A stretch of DNA of 64,000 nt from Numida meleagris (lineage: Eukaryota > Chordata > Aves > Galliformes > Numididae), in assembly GCF_002078875.1 (NCBI RefSeq), contig NC_034412.1, positions 85,361,491 through 85,425,490 on the forward strand. Direction: 5' to 3'. The notes below the pieces were generated by a model, which made no database searches, was not told the DNA's origin, and saw only the letters and a list, made by a program, of their open reading frames with translations. Position numbers and translations under genes: made by a program. Within the stretch, counting starts at the first letter, position 1, and each line of letters starts with the position of its first letter. Of the stretch, positions 1-13,270 are shown in pieces.

Positions 1-1537
1 ACAATGTATTATTTGTTAAAGAATACTATTACGGTATGCTTCCTACATCAGATTTTTTAATTATTATTTTTTTTTAAAAGCTGGCAATAGTAAACACACC
101 TTTGCAATGGTAACATCTCTGATCAAAGCTGAGGAAACAAGCTGGCTTTTTTTGGTTGATATTTTAGAGTGATTTTTCAAACCACAGCGTATGTTCCGCT
201 TGACAATGACAGGCACGTAAATTGATATATCTTTGTTGTCCAAAAATTTAAATACCAGTAATGACTCCAGTAGTTTTTACAATAAAGAATCCTTCCCATA
301 CTACCATCCATTCAAATTCATTAAAGACAGTGATTTTTCACGGTAATTCAGAGCATGTGTTTACCTTTGAGAGTCAGGAGATCTCATCCAGACAAATCAC
401 TGGAGCACAGTCCTGGCAGAGAATGACCATCCTTGATTACCACCAACTAGGTTGCAGGCACACTTGGTACATGTGGGGAAAGATGTGTAACCATATGCAA
501 GCTACCGTATCTGATGGCCAGGAGCATGCGTATTGTACAAATGATGCTGAGTACTCTTTTTTAAATACTTGAATAAAAGTAATGGGAGTTTCTCACCTTG
601 CAATAATTTTCTCAGAAACAACTAACTTTCACAATTTGATACCCAAGTTTTAGCTGAGAAGGAACTAGATATGACTGTAGACAGGTAAGCATTCATGCCA
701 GCTTACTTTTGGGTATTGACAATCCAATCCAGACCAACTTTATGCTTTGAAGTTGTAAAACCATTTACTTTTATTTTGGCAACAAAGTAAAGGTCAGGAT
801 TTAGCACAAGCTACTGCCACAGGAAGAGACAACAAGCGTGAAAACAGTGTTTACAGGGCATGAAACAGTAAAATAATAGGTACTCTATAGTAGATAATCT
901 CTTTTTAAGAAAAGAAAAAAGAATGAAACAAAGATCTGTTATAGCTGGGAATCAAGAAGCCAAAGTGCTTTACATCAAAAAGTCTTTTCTGATACTGCCT
1001 GAGAGTTAAACTCAGATCTATGCAGCAATTTCTACTTTTAAGACATGACTTAAGACTTCACAAGAAGTACTATTGCATGGAAAAGCCTCATCTACTTAAG
1101 TAAAAGGAGATAATAAACAATTTTCTTGGCTTCAAATAATGCTGTATGCTACTCAGACACGGAGGTAAAAAAACAGTTTGACAGACTATTGACAAAAACA
1201 CAAAAGCCAGAACGTCAGGACTCCTCAGCTCACCCTTTGGTGCTCAACACACTGCATCAAAAGTTACATAGAGTCATCTCCTCTGTTAGGTCACCTTTGA
1301 GGTATATGGCAAAAGCTTATCAGAGAAAAGTGAGTTCAAGATGGGATTTTAGCCCAACTTAAGTGAGCTTCAAAAACTGTCTGGACACAATTCCCACTGA
1401 CTTTCATTATGTGAAAATAGCTTGTTTATTTTGCACTGCATTGGTTTTGTTTCCTTAAATTGTTGCCTTTCCTTTATATTTAATGTAGAACAGGAGGGTA
1501 CATGTTGATTTATTTATTTAAATAAAATCTAGAACTG

Positions 1538-1581
1538 TTTTTTTTTTTTTTTGTTGTTGTTGTTGGTTTTTTTTTTTTTTT
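1538..1581. repeat. T-rich/(TTG)n low-complexity tract
   Basis: T15, then TTG units, then T runs. Confidence 0.9.
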
Positions 1582-4005
1582 GCATTTGTCTAATATATGT
1601 TAAAATTTTTAGATATTTTCTTTGGTCTGAGACATTAAAAGGACTGATGGAAAATCTGTATTTAGAAAACTAATAAAAGAGAGAATTGTGTTTTAGGGGG
1701 TGGAGTGGAGCTGGTGAACAAAAGGATACCTGTCAAGAAGTACACAGGAGTTCAGTGGATTGGACTGTGCTCTTTTGTATGCTCAGGTTCTAGCCTGGAG
1801 TTACTCATGTGCTTGATATTAAGCACATGCATAAGTCTGTGCATGACTGGAATCTATTATTACCATGTTGACATACATTTGTTAAGGGTTTGACTCTGCT
1901 AACATTCCTAGTGGCAACACAGAGAGACACAGCAAGATCCTGCAGTTCAGGAAAAGTATTACTCTGCACAAGAAGGATGGACTAGATTTTGGGGAGCTGT
2001 TAATACTTTAGTGACCACTAATGGTGAACCATATTTTAAATACATTTCCATGGTCATATTTATTTCTAAAAAATCTAAAGACATCAATTAATCTGTTAAA
2101 GAGGCATGCATCCAGCCCCGAGAACAAAACCATTTAAAAAGATTTATTAATGGTTATTCATTTATTTAAATCTAGTTCTTGTAAGATCTCAGTTGTGTGA
2201 ATAAGATGTTTAAAAACTGTTCCTTACTTCTTGGCCTTTCAGCTATAATATATATATTTGGCCTATGGATTTTTTTCATAGCCTTAAGGTTTTTTTTTTT
2301 TTTTTGGTTGGTTTGTTTTTTCTGGATTTCGGTGCAATAACACACATTTTTTACTAAAGCAGGAGATTTTGAGAAACACTACTGTATCTTCACTGTGCCA
2401 GCTGCTGTTATTTAACTGATAGCATTCTGGTAATTTAAAATAACTCCTACCAAGAGCGCAAACCCATACTGATCAACTTTGTTTGGGACTTTGAGTGTTT
2501 TTTTTCCTACAGTGTTTGAACTACAGGCTCAGGCAAGCTTAACCTTCTGGTTTAAATCCAAATGTTTCAGTTGCAGGAAGCACTACATTCTGTTTACACA
2601 TCCATTACCTCTGGAGTATTTCATGTGCCATTTCCATCACAATTAGATTTCTGGTAGCTGAATTTGGATTATTTTCTTTGGGCATGAACTTGTACAACTT
2701 GGATTTATGACCTGAAGACTACAGAGACTTTATACTTATTAAATCCACATTTTAATACAATACTGCATGGGGATGCAATGAAATATGATGGATGAAAGTG
2801 CAGGAGCCAGTTTTCTTAAGTTGTGCATGCTTTGCAAAGTTGCCTGGTGCAGGGATAGGACATTACCTTCACCTCCTCCTCCTTTTCTCTGTCGCCTGCA
2901 ACAACGTACTAAGGCTTCCCTTCCGTCTGCACCTCCGCGTGCAGGGACATATGGGACACATACACAGTATGTAGTGCCGAAATGCCAATTTAATGCTGTG
3001 CAACAAGGCTACTTATACCCGTACACGCGACTGCCCCATATACCCATGACCCCCCGGCTCCTCCCCAGGTGCTCGCAGGCACCACCCATCCCATTTTATC
3101 CCGCATTCTCCTCTGCCTCCTGACTTAGCTTTGGCTGAGCTAGCTTGCTGGCTAAAAGCAGTGTACTGTAATGTAGTGAAGAATTTGAAGGAAAACAGCT
3201 TTGTTGGAAAACACCTTTGCTGACTTAGGTGCTGTTGTGTTTGTTGCTAATGTGTCTGCGCAAAGCTATCAAGCTTCTCTCTCTACGTGTCATGATACTA
3301 TGTTATACACACTTGTTTAGCAGTAGCATGGGAATTTTTGCTCTCAAGTAGAATGTAGACATTCAAATGTGTAGATTTTCTACATTTGTAATAGTGTTCA
3401 TAGTTCTGAAACAGGTCCCACTGTTCGAGAACAACAAAACAATCACTTTTCCAACAAATACTTACTTGTAGAAAGCATGTGAATTAAAACTCTGGGTTGT
3501 ACAATCCTTACTTGACTATATATTTATATATGTTATCCTCACCCACAACTTAGGAAAAAGGGAATTCTCAGTACACCTCCTTTGAGTTCCAGCTGAGAAT
3601 GGTATTGAAGTGGAACTTTTGCTCCAACCCTCTTCCTCTTTGTTCCTCAGGGTATTACACACAAGTGAAACTCTGCACTTAATGTGGTTAACTCAACATT
3701 TGTCAGAAACTGTATGGGACAAATAAATCCATCATTGCAGTAAAAATAAAGCTGTTTCAATGTCAGCTTGCTTTCTGATTCTCAATCAGGTAAGTGTTAT
3801 GGATTAGACTATTCCTTCCAGAAACATGTTATGCAAGGAAGATTGTTCCTCTTTGCCACCTGCCACCTTACCTGTTTCACATGAACCAAATTGTAACTAG
3901 TGCTATCATTACTCTATCCTTGTTCAGCACATTGTTAGAATGAAGAAGGAGAAGGGAAAGGTAAGAGAGGGCAGTAATCTCCTGGACCCTTATTGTAGGA
4001 GCAGG

Positions 4006-4026
4006 TTTTTTTTTTTTTTTTTTTTT
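4006..4026. repeat. Poly(T) tract
   Basis: Twenty-one consecutive T. Confidence 0.95.
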
Positions 4027-7000
4027 AATTTTCATTTGGGAGGCAGAATAAATCTGAACCAATGTTTTGTCCCCTCTTTGCTCATTGTATCTGGCCACTG
4101 TGCTGGGAATGGTATGGACAGATTGCTCATGGGAAGGAAACTCAATTCCTTAGATGGCTGGACAAGGCAGAGCCACAGAAAGCTTTTGTATTGTTAAGTT
4201 CTGCTGAAAAATTATTTTCTTACATGGTCTACCTCTCGTACTAGCCAAAAAGTATTATTCAGAGAAAGATAGTAGCTTAGTCTATCATCTACTTCAGCTA
4301 ACCTTGGTCCCACTCTCGTGTTCCTTAATGTCTTATCAATGACAACTACATAGCACCATGGTCTCACATGTCTCAGTTAAGGGCATGTGATAGTATCAGT
4401 ATCAATTTGGGGAATTTTTAGATCAAACATCGGCTCCCAAGTATCATGAAATGACAAGATGTGGATCATTCCTTTTACACAGAATTTGAGTATATTTACT
4501 TTTTCAGCTTGTATCAGTTCAACAATGTTTGATGAAACTAAGCCTCTAACCTAATTCTATCTTTGATAGTTTACTAAATCTATTCTGTTCAGTATAGAAA
4601 AAAAAAAACAAAAAACTGCCTCTTGATGGTTAGAAAATACTGAAAAAAAGGCCCCAAACCAAGTATTCCCAGATCTTTATTTTGTCTGTTTTACTGCTAC
4701 AGAGCTACACTGTCTGTTTCTTCTTTGTCCATGTAAGTTTTATGTATCTTTTTGCATAGTTCCCAGCATTGTCAAGAAGGAATAGAAGGTGTGCTCATCC
4801 CAAACTCACCTGTACCTGTGAGATAGACATACTAGACTTAGCTTAGGCTTACTTCTATCTTGTTACTCATTACCTATTGTTGTCCAGCTATTAGGATCTT
4901 ATAATATAAGTAAATAATCTCTCCTACTATCCAGACCTGCTATCTAATCAATTATCCAGACTTACTGCAAGGATTTATACATCTTTTATTTGGCAAGTCC
5001 ATCAGATTCTAGCCAGCCATTTAATTCATTTGTTTAAATCTAGCACAGATTTCACACATCAGTCTGTACCAATTTCTGCTTATTGGATAGTTATCAGGTG
5101 CTTTGAATCTCCTTCTTTGGTATCCAACTTTGTTCTTGAACAGTTTATTGACTCTGTTAAGGATTAAGATAAAGCTGGATATGTTAATATCCATAGGTGA
5201 ACCCTAACTGTCAGCCTAGCAATGCCTATGTCCACTTCAAATGCAGGTTTTGCAACAGACATTCACAGCATAAGTAGTTCAGTGCCCTGCTGAAAATCTT
5301 GATGTTCTTCCTGTTTAACTTGAAATCCTGGGATCTTAATCCCAGAAGTTTTACCTGAAATATAAAATTGTTGGGAACTATGGTCTGAACATAAGCACTC
5401 GGAAAAAGTCAGAATTGTCCTTCAAAAAATCATGCTATCATAGTAGAAATTGGGTAACAAAACTTTCAACTTTATTCCTTTATTTCACAGGCATATTCTA
5501 AAAATATTAAATTGATATGGATTGAAAAAGTTAAAGGCAATTCTGTCCACATAGAATAGCTTAAATGGAATATCCTAAATGTAAAATGGGACTAGGTGTT
5601 AAAAACATAGTATTAAAATACTGAAGGAAATGTTATGAAATATCATCTCTGTGCAGAAAATATTGCAAGTGACTATGTTGTTAAGATCCTATAATGATGC
5701 TTTTCCTAGCTGGATTCAGAAAAAAGCTGTACGAACAACACAATATCTTTTTTTTTTTTTTGTAAATTTTGTGTGTTTAATATTGTAGTCTTCATAGTAG
5801 TCTGATAATATAACGTATATCTTTTAACCCTTGAATTATGACGTACGTTCAGCCATGAACAGAGAATCACAAAACCAGAAGTTTTTGTTTCCTCTGTATT
5901 GCTTTGTTTTTCCTACCTTCTTTTGTTAGCAAAATGATACAGATACTATGGTTTCATATATTTTCCAGCAGTCTATCAAATACAATTGAATCACATTCCA
6001 GTGCTTTATTAGGAGCAGGTGTTAAACATTTTATTCTCTTTCTCTCGTGACTATATCAATAACTCACTCATATAATGTTATGACTAGGTATTTGCTAAAC
6101 TGTCTAATATAATTAGTGATGGAAAAAGGATGCATACTAACCACTGTTATAGTTCAAGTAAGTACATGAGTTTGTTTCTCAATTTTGTTCCAAATTTCCA
6201 CCTTGTTACCTTTGGTTGTAGAATGTCAAATGGAGTTGCCTCCTGGCAGATACTGAGCAGCCCAATAGAACCCACTGCTACCTGTCAGGTCATTCTTTTT
6301 CTTACTGATATGGATTCTGCGCTTATAAAGTACATTTTACAGCACAGACTGATGTCAAACATGACAATTTGTTTAATTGGAGGCTATCCAGGAATTTAAT
6401 TATTAGTTATCAACAAACATACTAATCAGTTGTGTGAAGCATGGTCTTTTAGAAAATCATTTACTAAAATTAACCACTGCAAATAAATTTCTGTTTTGAG
6501 CATGAAGATTGCCTTTTACTCCAAGCTGACAGAATCTTGTTTATTATTTTAGTGGCCTGTGATCTTGATTAACTACAGAATGATTTGCTGCAGGAATATA
6601 GACAATACGTCACTGTCTTTTGCTTCTGTAGAGATGTACTCAAATTCAGTGGTCATCAGTGAAACCAGTAGGAGACCACTCCAACAAGTGGAAAATCTAC
6701 CTTACTCTTTACAATTGTCAAGTTTATACAGCTGGGCCTAGCTCAGAAACATTACTTTCCCTTCATGCATTCATGAAAAATACTACTTCTTCACTGGGGA
6801 GAAAGTCCAAGCAACATCTTGCTGAAATCACAGGGCTTCAATTATTTTCCTAATAGAATGTGCATGATTTAAGTTCTGTAGAAATTCACATTTACAAAAG
6901 CAAACAAACAAAAAACCCCACAAACAGACAGAAGTCATGTTACTTATATCAAAATTCTAAGGAATCGCATAGTCACATTTTGTCCCTACTATTTCATTGT

Positions 7001-10000
7001 AAATCCATCTGTCACGTGACATAATTTCTAATTCCATTCCCACATAAAGAATCAAAATAGCATCAGGTTAGCATCTGTATTATTACCGCTTTGTTGTTGT
7101 TGTTAACAGAACAGTTAAGCAATATGGAAATCTTCACCAACTGTTTTTGTTAGGATGAGTGATAATTGAATCTAGTATCTCTGATACAATCCGACTCATT
7201 TACGGCATACAAACCCCTGTTCCGCTAAACACAGACGAAATCGAAGAGGAAACAAATCTTTCACAGAGAGCTCCAAACCTTTTTAATCCAGCCTGTGGCT
7301 GAAAAGTACTCACATATTTTTACACTCTTTCTGTTGTTACAGCCAGTTCACCTTCTCTGCCTGCACATATCACACCTTTTCAATGTATCTACCTTCATAT
7401 TAAAATATTTCTCCCATGTGTTCTTGCAAGCACCTTTGTTTTGTCTTTTGACTTGTGTTTATTTTTAAAGTATTAATAAAAGTACTTTTAGCTCCTTAGC
7501 TGTAGAAATTATCTTAGTGACTTTTTTCAGCTGTCTAAAATGAAGGGACTTTGGCACCCCAAAGTTTATAAAATTAAATTCAGTACTTATCAAATTATAA
7601 CGCAGATAAGAAATGCTGGCCTATGATTGTTATGGAACAATTTGGTAGCTTTGTTATGTTAGTGATGACTATTGGCAAGGGATATGCGGGAAGGTTCTTC
7701 TAAAATCCAGCCAAGACCACTGAAGTGATCAGCTCTGCAGGTGACTAATATGTTTCAGGTTATTCTTTTCCAAATTTTGAAGCCTGTTTTTATCCCCCGA
7801 GTTTAAAACCGTGGCCTTTATTCTGGTTTCTGCAGGCAGTTCCAAGAAATTTTTGAATGGCATTTGAAATATTATTATTTGAGGCAATGAGATAGTCTAG
7901 ATAAGTTTAATCCCCATTACTCAATGTCCAAAATGTGAACCCTGATTCATATTCTGTTTTTCTTTTTCCTTTCACTGGCATAACATTTTACAACAGGGAG
8001 TCATATCAGAGTGGGAAAACATATTTGGAAACATAAAGCCAATCTAAATCCAAAAGACGCAAATCAGTGTGTTCTACCCACATTGTGAAGGGGCAGTTTT
8101 AGGAATGTGTTGAAACATCCCACATTATAGAGCTGGTCAATAAACCCCCAAACATTTGAAGTTAAACTTTCTTCCAATTCCATTATTTATTTCTCAGAAA
8201 TGATTTCTAGCAGTGATATTTACTTTATAATTTATTTGATCACAGTTGTTCAGCTTGTCGTATAAATAGATTGTGGATTTGGATCTGCCTTTCATTGTTT
8301 AAACCTTAGTATACTTCTAGAGAAATACGTAGATTCATATGTAATAGGTCTAGAACTTTTAACCCATTCATGCAATCACATATACACTGTATTTGTGTAC
8401 ATACAGATGCTAGGATATTTTTAAAAGAAGTAGAATCATTTCTGGGAAATGTCATCATAAATTGAAGGAAAACACTTTAGAAAAAACATGCTGCTTTTTT
8501 CAAACCCCCAGTGGAAAAATTTATTTTGCAAACTCCTTGTTGAAAATCACCCTAGGGACTACTGACTTTTTCACTTTTTTGCACTGATAGGCAGATGGAC
8601 TAATTTGCAGAGTACTGTATGAGTTTTTAAGGCCATTGCTCTCTATATCCGAAAGATTCCAATAAAAGGAAAGGGCTGTATCACATGATATAGCCACAAG
8701 TGTTTTCTTAGCCAAAGCAAATTTCTTTCTTATAGCCCATCCAGGCTTGGCCTCAGGTTGACCTTAATGTTTACAGATCAGAAAAAAAAAAAAGCCCTAA
8801 TAATAATGGCATATATAACTAGGGGACAAATTCAAAGCTGTTTGGAAGGATACAAAACAAATAAACTTAGCAGGTTAAAATGTATCTATTTTAGCTCTTA
8901 CTCAGGATATGTCTTGGCTATATCCCATTGTGCAAAGACATCACTCTTCTATAACTAGATGTCATCTGTTGGGGCCACTTTGCTTTGTTTGCTCTTCTCC
9001 TCAAAACGAAGCATGCATAGATTTTCAAGACTGACTACATTCTCTCATTCTAAATTTTTGTCATGAACATCTCTATTTACCTCTGTTCATAGCATTCAAT
9101 AACTTGGATGTTGTCTAATGCTAACTGGAAAGTCACTTCCCTTGGACACCCATGGAATGATATTTTCAAGCATCATTGTCTTTATGACTACAAACATATT
9201 AATGAACTGTTCAATGTTTACATCTGAGTTCTTCCAATTTCTTTGTAATGAATTCATAACTTGGTATCATTTGAAACTAAATATATGGCCTAGATTTCTG
9301 GTTTAAATCTGAGTCAGTTCATACTTTGTGAAGACATGTAGATGCAGTAGTTCTGGTAAAGTTGCATAGTCTCTTCTACAGTTTGTGTTTATACCAAAAG
9401 TATAAGGTTTGTGAAAGTTTTTTCTTCTGTCATAGATATTCTGTTTTCAACTTGTGTATATAACTGAAGAGAAGCCTACATCTGCTTAAGTTCCGTTACT
9501 TTTTAAGGAGGAAATTTGGTGCTATTCTTGCAGTCCGTAGTAATGGAGATCATCCAGACAGTTTTAAAAGATGTCACCAAAAACATGTATAAAACAATAA
9601 AAAACTGAATCTCATATTTTACATCTTCAGGAACAGCATTTCATTTCCCATAGAGAGTGAAAGAAGTTTCGGAAGTCCTTTAGACTGTGAGAAATAATTG
9701 AATGAAAAAGTGAACCTTATGACCTTGACCAAGTGGCCATACCTGCCATTTCTAATTCACATTCAAAATGTTTGTGAGATATCCTTCTGCTTTCAGACAG
9801 CCAGTGTGCAGTTCTTGCTGGTGCTCTTCATGGGGTAAAAACCTTAAAAAGGTTGTAAACAACCATTTCTTTTTGATGCAACCCTTTCCACAATGAACAT
9901 TGTGCTTAATGCTTTGATGTTACACTTTCAAATTACCCAGAAATTGCAGCTGTTAAAGTTCCAGGTTATTAAGTGCAGCTCCATATAAAGTATGCTGCTC

Positions 10001-10461
10001 CCTTTGCTGTGATCTCTATCAGCTCTCAAATTTTAAAGTCTTTGTTTTTCCACTAAAGCCTGGTGCAACTTTGACTTGGGCTGCTCATATATACCAAGTA
10101 CCTAATCCTCCAGTAGATTTTTTTTGTATCTAACTCCCTTTGAAATCAAAAGAACTTAGAAATACATTTGAGAATTGGTGCCAATTTTTTAATCAAAGTG
10201 TCCATGAACAGAATTTCTAAAAGTACACAAAGGAATTAGAAGTATAAATCTAATTGAAAACCATGAACTGTGGTCTTTTAACACTCTTACACTACCCTTT
10301 AGGATAGAATTTCCAAAAGACTTTTTTGCTATTTGTAATAATTAAAGTTATTAAATTTATGAAGAAGCTGCTAGGTGTTCATTGCATATGAATCTCAGCC
10401 ATTGGATAGATGCCTAAGTGAATTTCCCTCTATATTTGATGTTCTTGTCCCTTCTTGACAC

Positions 10462-10706
10462 CATAGAATCATACAATCCTGGAATGACTTGGATTGGAAA
10501 AGACCTTAGGGATCATCTACTTAGTTCCAATCCCCCTTCCATGGGCAGAGGCACCTTCCTCTAGAGCATGTTGCCTTGGGCCCCATCCTACCTGGCCTTG
10601 AACAGTTCCAGGGTTGTTTCATTCATAACTTCTCTGGTAAACTGTTCCAGAGCCTCAGCATCCTCCTAGTGATGAATTTCTTCCTAATACAACTTCCTAA
10701 TATGAC
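10462..10706 (-). mobile_element. CR1 LINE 3' fragment
   Basis: Starts ACCATAGAATCATACAATCC, continues AAAAGACCTTAGGGATCATC and CCTGGCCTTGAACAGTTCCA, and reaches TTCTTCCTAATACAACTTCC. This is the reverse complement of a 5'-truncated CR1 3' end of about 245 bases. Confidence 0.94.
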
Positions 10707-13189
10707 TGTGATGGTTTATGATTAACTAATCCTACAAAGCAGTGCACCTTGAACTGTTGGCTTCAAAAACCTGGTTAGACCTCTATCCAGCAAGAGATTG
10801 ATGATTTTTTCAGAGACATATTGTGCAGTTATCAATAGGAAAAGGAGTGCCCAATGGGAAGGAGAAAAAAAAACATTAAGGACTGACATAAATGGCATGT
10901 AGCTAATGGAAGAATACTCGAGGAAAATGGGTCCTGATTTTAGAATTTACATTTACTGAATTTAAAATAATCAGATTAATACTTTCTTGGGTCTTTTCTC
11001 TTGGTACTGTATAGATTAAGAAGGGGAGGTGCAGGGGAAAAGGATGGCTTGAATAGTAAGGGAGATTTTTTTCAGATATTTGACCAATTTTAGTGCTTAG
11101 AATCAAATGCAGACATTAGACAGGACTGCCAATGTGAGAAGAAATAAAGTTTTGGGAAGGAGACCACTCTCTATTTACATCACAACTTTGGATTGCCTCT
11201 GGCACTCGCACGTTCTGACATCATTTCAAAAGTCCTAAGCTCTGTTTCACTGTTCAGGAAGACTCTGCTTCTTTCACCTATTGACTCTCATTAGTTCACT
11301 GCTGCTGTTTCTTGGTAATCCTTACAATAGTTATATTGTCTTATTTTACTGCTTGGCTCGTGTTATTAAACATTTTCTAATTAATATTCCTTCCAACTCA
11401 CTTTTTGCCAGGCTCTCACCTTCTTAACAGTCCTTCTCTTATTTTTCTATCACCACCTTCCTCACTTATGCCTAACGCCTGTCTCTATTCTATCCCTTTC
11501 TACTCTTCTATCTTCTTCAGCGTTGTTCTTTATATGCATATATATATGTATTAAGTGGTTTATTCACCTTTTCCCTTTTTGTGTTACCCACCAGAGTTCT
11601 TTCTCTCAACTTTTTGATTTCACAATCTCTTCCTCTTATGTGGTTTCTGCTGCCCTTATTGTGTGGTAAAGAGTCAAAATTCTGTTTTTCAGTTAATTTG
11701 ACCTATACCTTCATCACCTTTTCTCTATACTGAGCTATCTATTTGTCCATTTAAATGTGATATATTTAACATTTGTCATTCTATCACTAATAAACTGTCA
11801 ATACTTGTCACAATGTCAAGGTGTTGTTTCTTTTTATTCCCTTTTTCCTCCTTTTATTTGTCACAGATGACAAACCTGTCACAGTAAAAACATGTGGCAT
11901 CTATGGATCATCTCATAATGTAATTAAGCATGATTGATCCTGTTTATCCTTGCAATCAATATAAGAAGTTAATGGTTTGGCATATATTTGGAGTTGATTT
12001 CTAACATTCAGTAAACATGATATTCTGACTAGACTAGTATAGGTTTATTACTTAGAATATGTTTGATGAATCTGAAGTGTGTAATAAGTTTTATATAATG
12101 ATGGTGATAGGTGATGTTTTTACATGACTTATGTTAATACGGCCAATAGTATTAACACCTCCTGCCACTAACAGTTAAGGTGTGGATTTATAGCAACTGA
12201 TCTTCCTGGAAGAAGATCCTGCAATGTAAATAACAATCCAAGCTGTTTGAAGTATATTTTACAAGTGTGCATCGGCTATTCGGGATATCATACTGAAAAA
12301 CCCAATTGTACAGTTACCATAGGAACCCAATTAGAATAGTTTGCTTGAGGTTTTTTTTCAGTCTTTCATCTTGACAAAAAATGTGATGTACTTTAAATGT
12401 TTTCATATGGAATTTTATTCATATACTGATTTGATATATTAGCTATTTTTAAATTTTAGTACCAAAACCAGAGAGTATTAAGTTCTATGGATCCTTAGAT
12501 CTTCTCTCTTAGGAAGAATCTTCTGTTAGTATTTAAAAGTTGGTGAACTAAGAAAAATAATTTTTATGAATCTAAGAGGTCTCATCATAGTGCTGCCATC
12601 ACATGTACTTCATGGGCTGGAGTTCTGTGAGAGTAAACAGGAAAACTTAAATCTCAAGGAGTTGTATTATAAACCATCAGCAATATCTGGCTAAAATTGT
12701 CCATGGCCCTTAAAGTGTCTTAGTTTTTACATATAATCTGACTGTTCTCTACATTTGTATTCTGTTAACGTATCAGGGTTCAAGATGCTTGCGAAATAGG
12801 TCTACAATATATAGACTTCCTGTGTCTTAGCTCCTCCTCCTGCAGAGGAGCTCACATGAAGCACTGAAGAATTCAGTTCCCTGTGACTCAGGAGTATCCT
12901 GTGTCTAGCTGCTCATCCATGGCCAGGGCACCCAAGGAGGAGATCAGTGGGAGATGGACTTCCTTGGTCCCAGCCAGGCAGCTCTGTTCTAGCCAGTGAG
13001 AGTGGGGACAAATTCCACCTTTTTCCATTTATGCTCATGGCTCAATCCATCAGTTTATCCAATCTCTGCAGATGTAAGAGAGAACCATTCACCTCAGTGA
13101 AGTGGATGACAGTAAGAACTCGGTCTTTAAGACAGGTTCAGTGATTCTGGTGTCTCAGTTTCTGGTATGTGAGCCAGAATGAGGGTGGT
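10707..13189. other. Gene-free intergenic DNA
   Basis: Pyrimidine-rich at 11220-11720 and AT-rich elsewhere. No gene is recognised. Confidence 0.5.
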
Positions 13190-13270
13190 CTTGTGTGAAG
13201 CCAGGAGCTGAACTTGCTGATCCTTGTTGGTCCCTTCCAGCTCAGGATATTCTGTGATTCTATGATTCTA
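13190..13270 (+). mobile_element. CR1 LINE 3' end, short
   Basis: Reads TTGCTGATCCTTGTTGGTCC, CTTCCAGCTCAGGATATTCT and the terminal GTGATTCTATGATTCTA octamer repeats. The 12830-13190 sequence to the left may be an older part of the same or another element, but I cannot assign it. Confidence 0.88.

Larger units (their letters stand above)
1..10461. other. Gene-free, repeat-poor AT-rich intergenic DNA
   Basis: No coding exon, RNA gene or CR1 copy is recognised over 10.4 kb. Low-complexity runs are at 1538-1581 (T with a TTG patch), 2290-2305, 4006-4026 (T21) and about 5748-5762. A small GC-richer patch at 2880-3120 has an open frame of 112 codons without any recognised domain. Confidence 0.5.

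Noticed and set aside
1806..1829. 9-bp stem with 6-base loop (CATGTGCTT/AAGCACATG)
   Set aside because: Several such short hairpins are expected by chance in 64 kb.
12830..13190. Possible older repeat left of the CR1 end
   Set aside because: It feels repeat-like but I could not match it to a family; a library search is needed.
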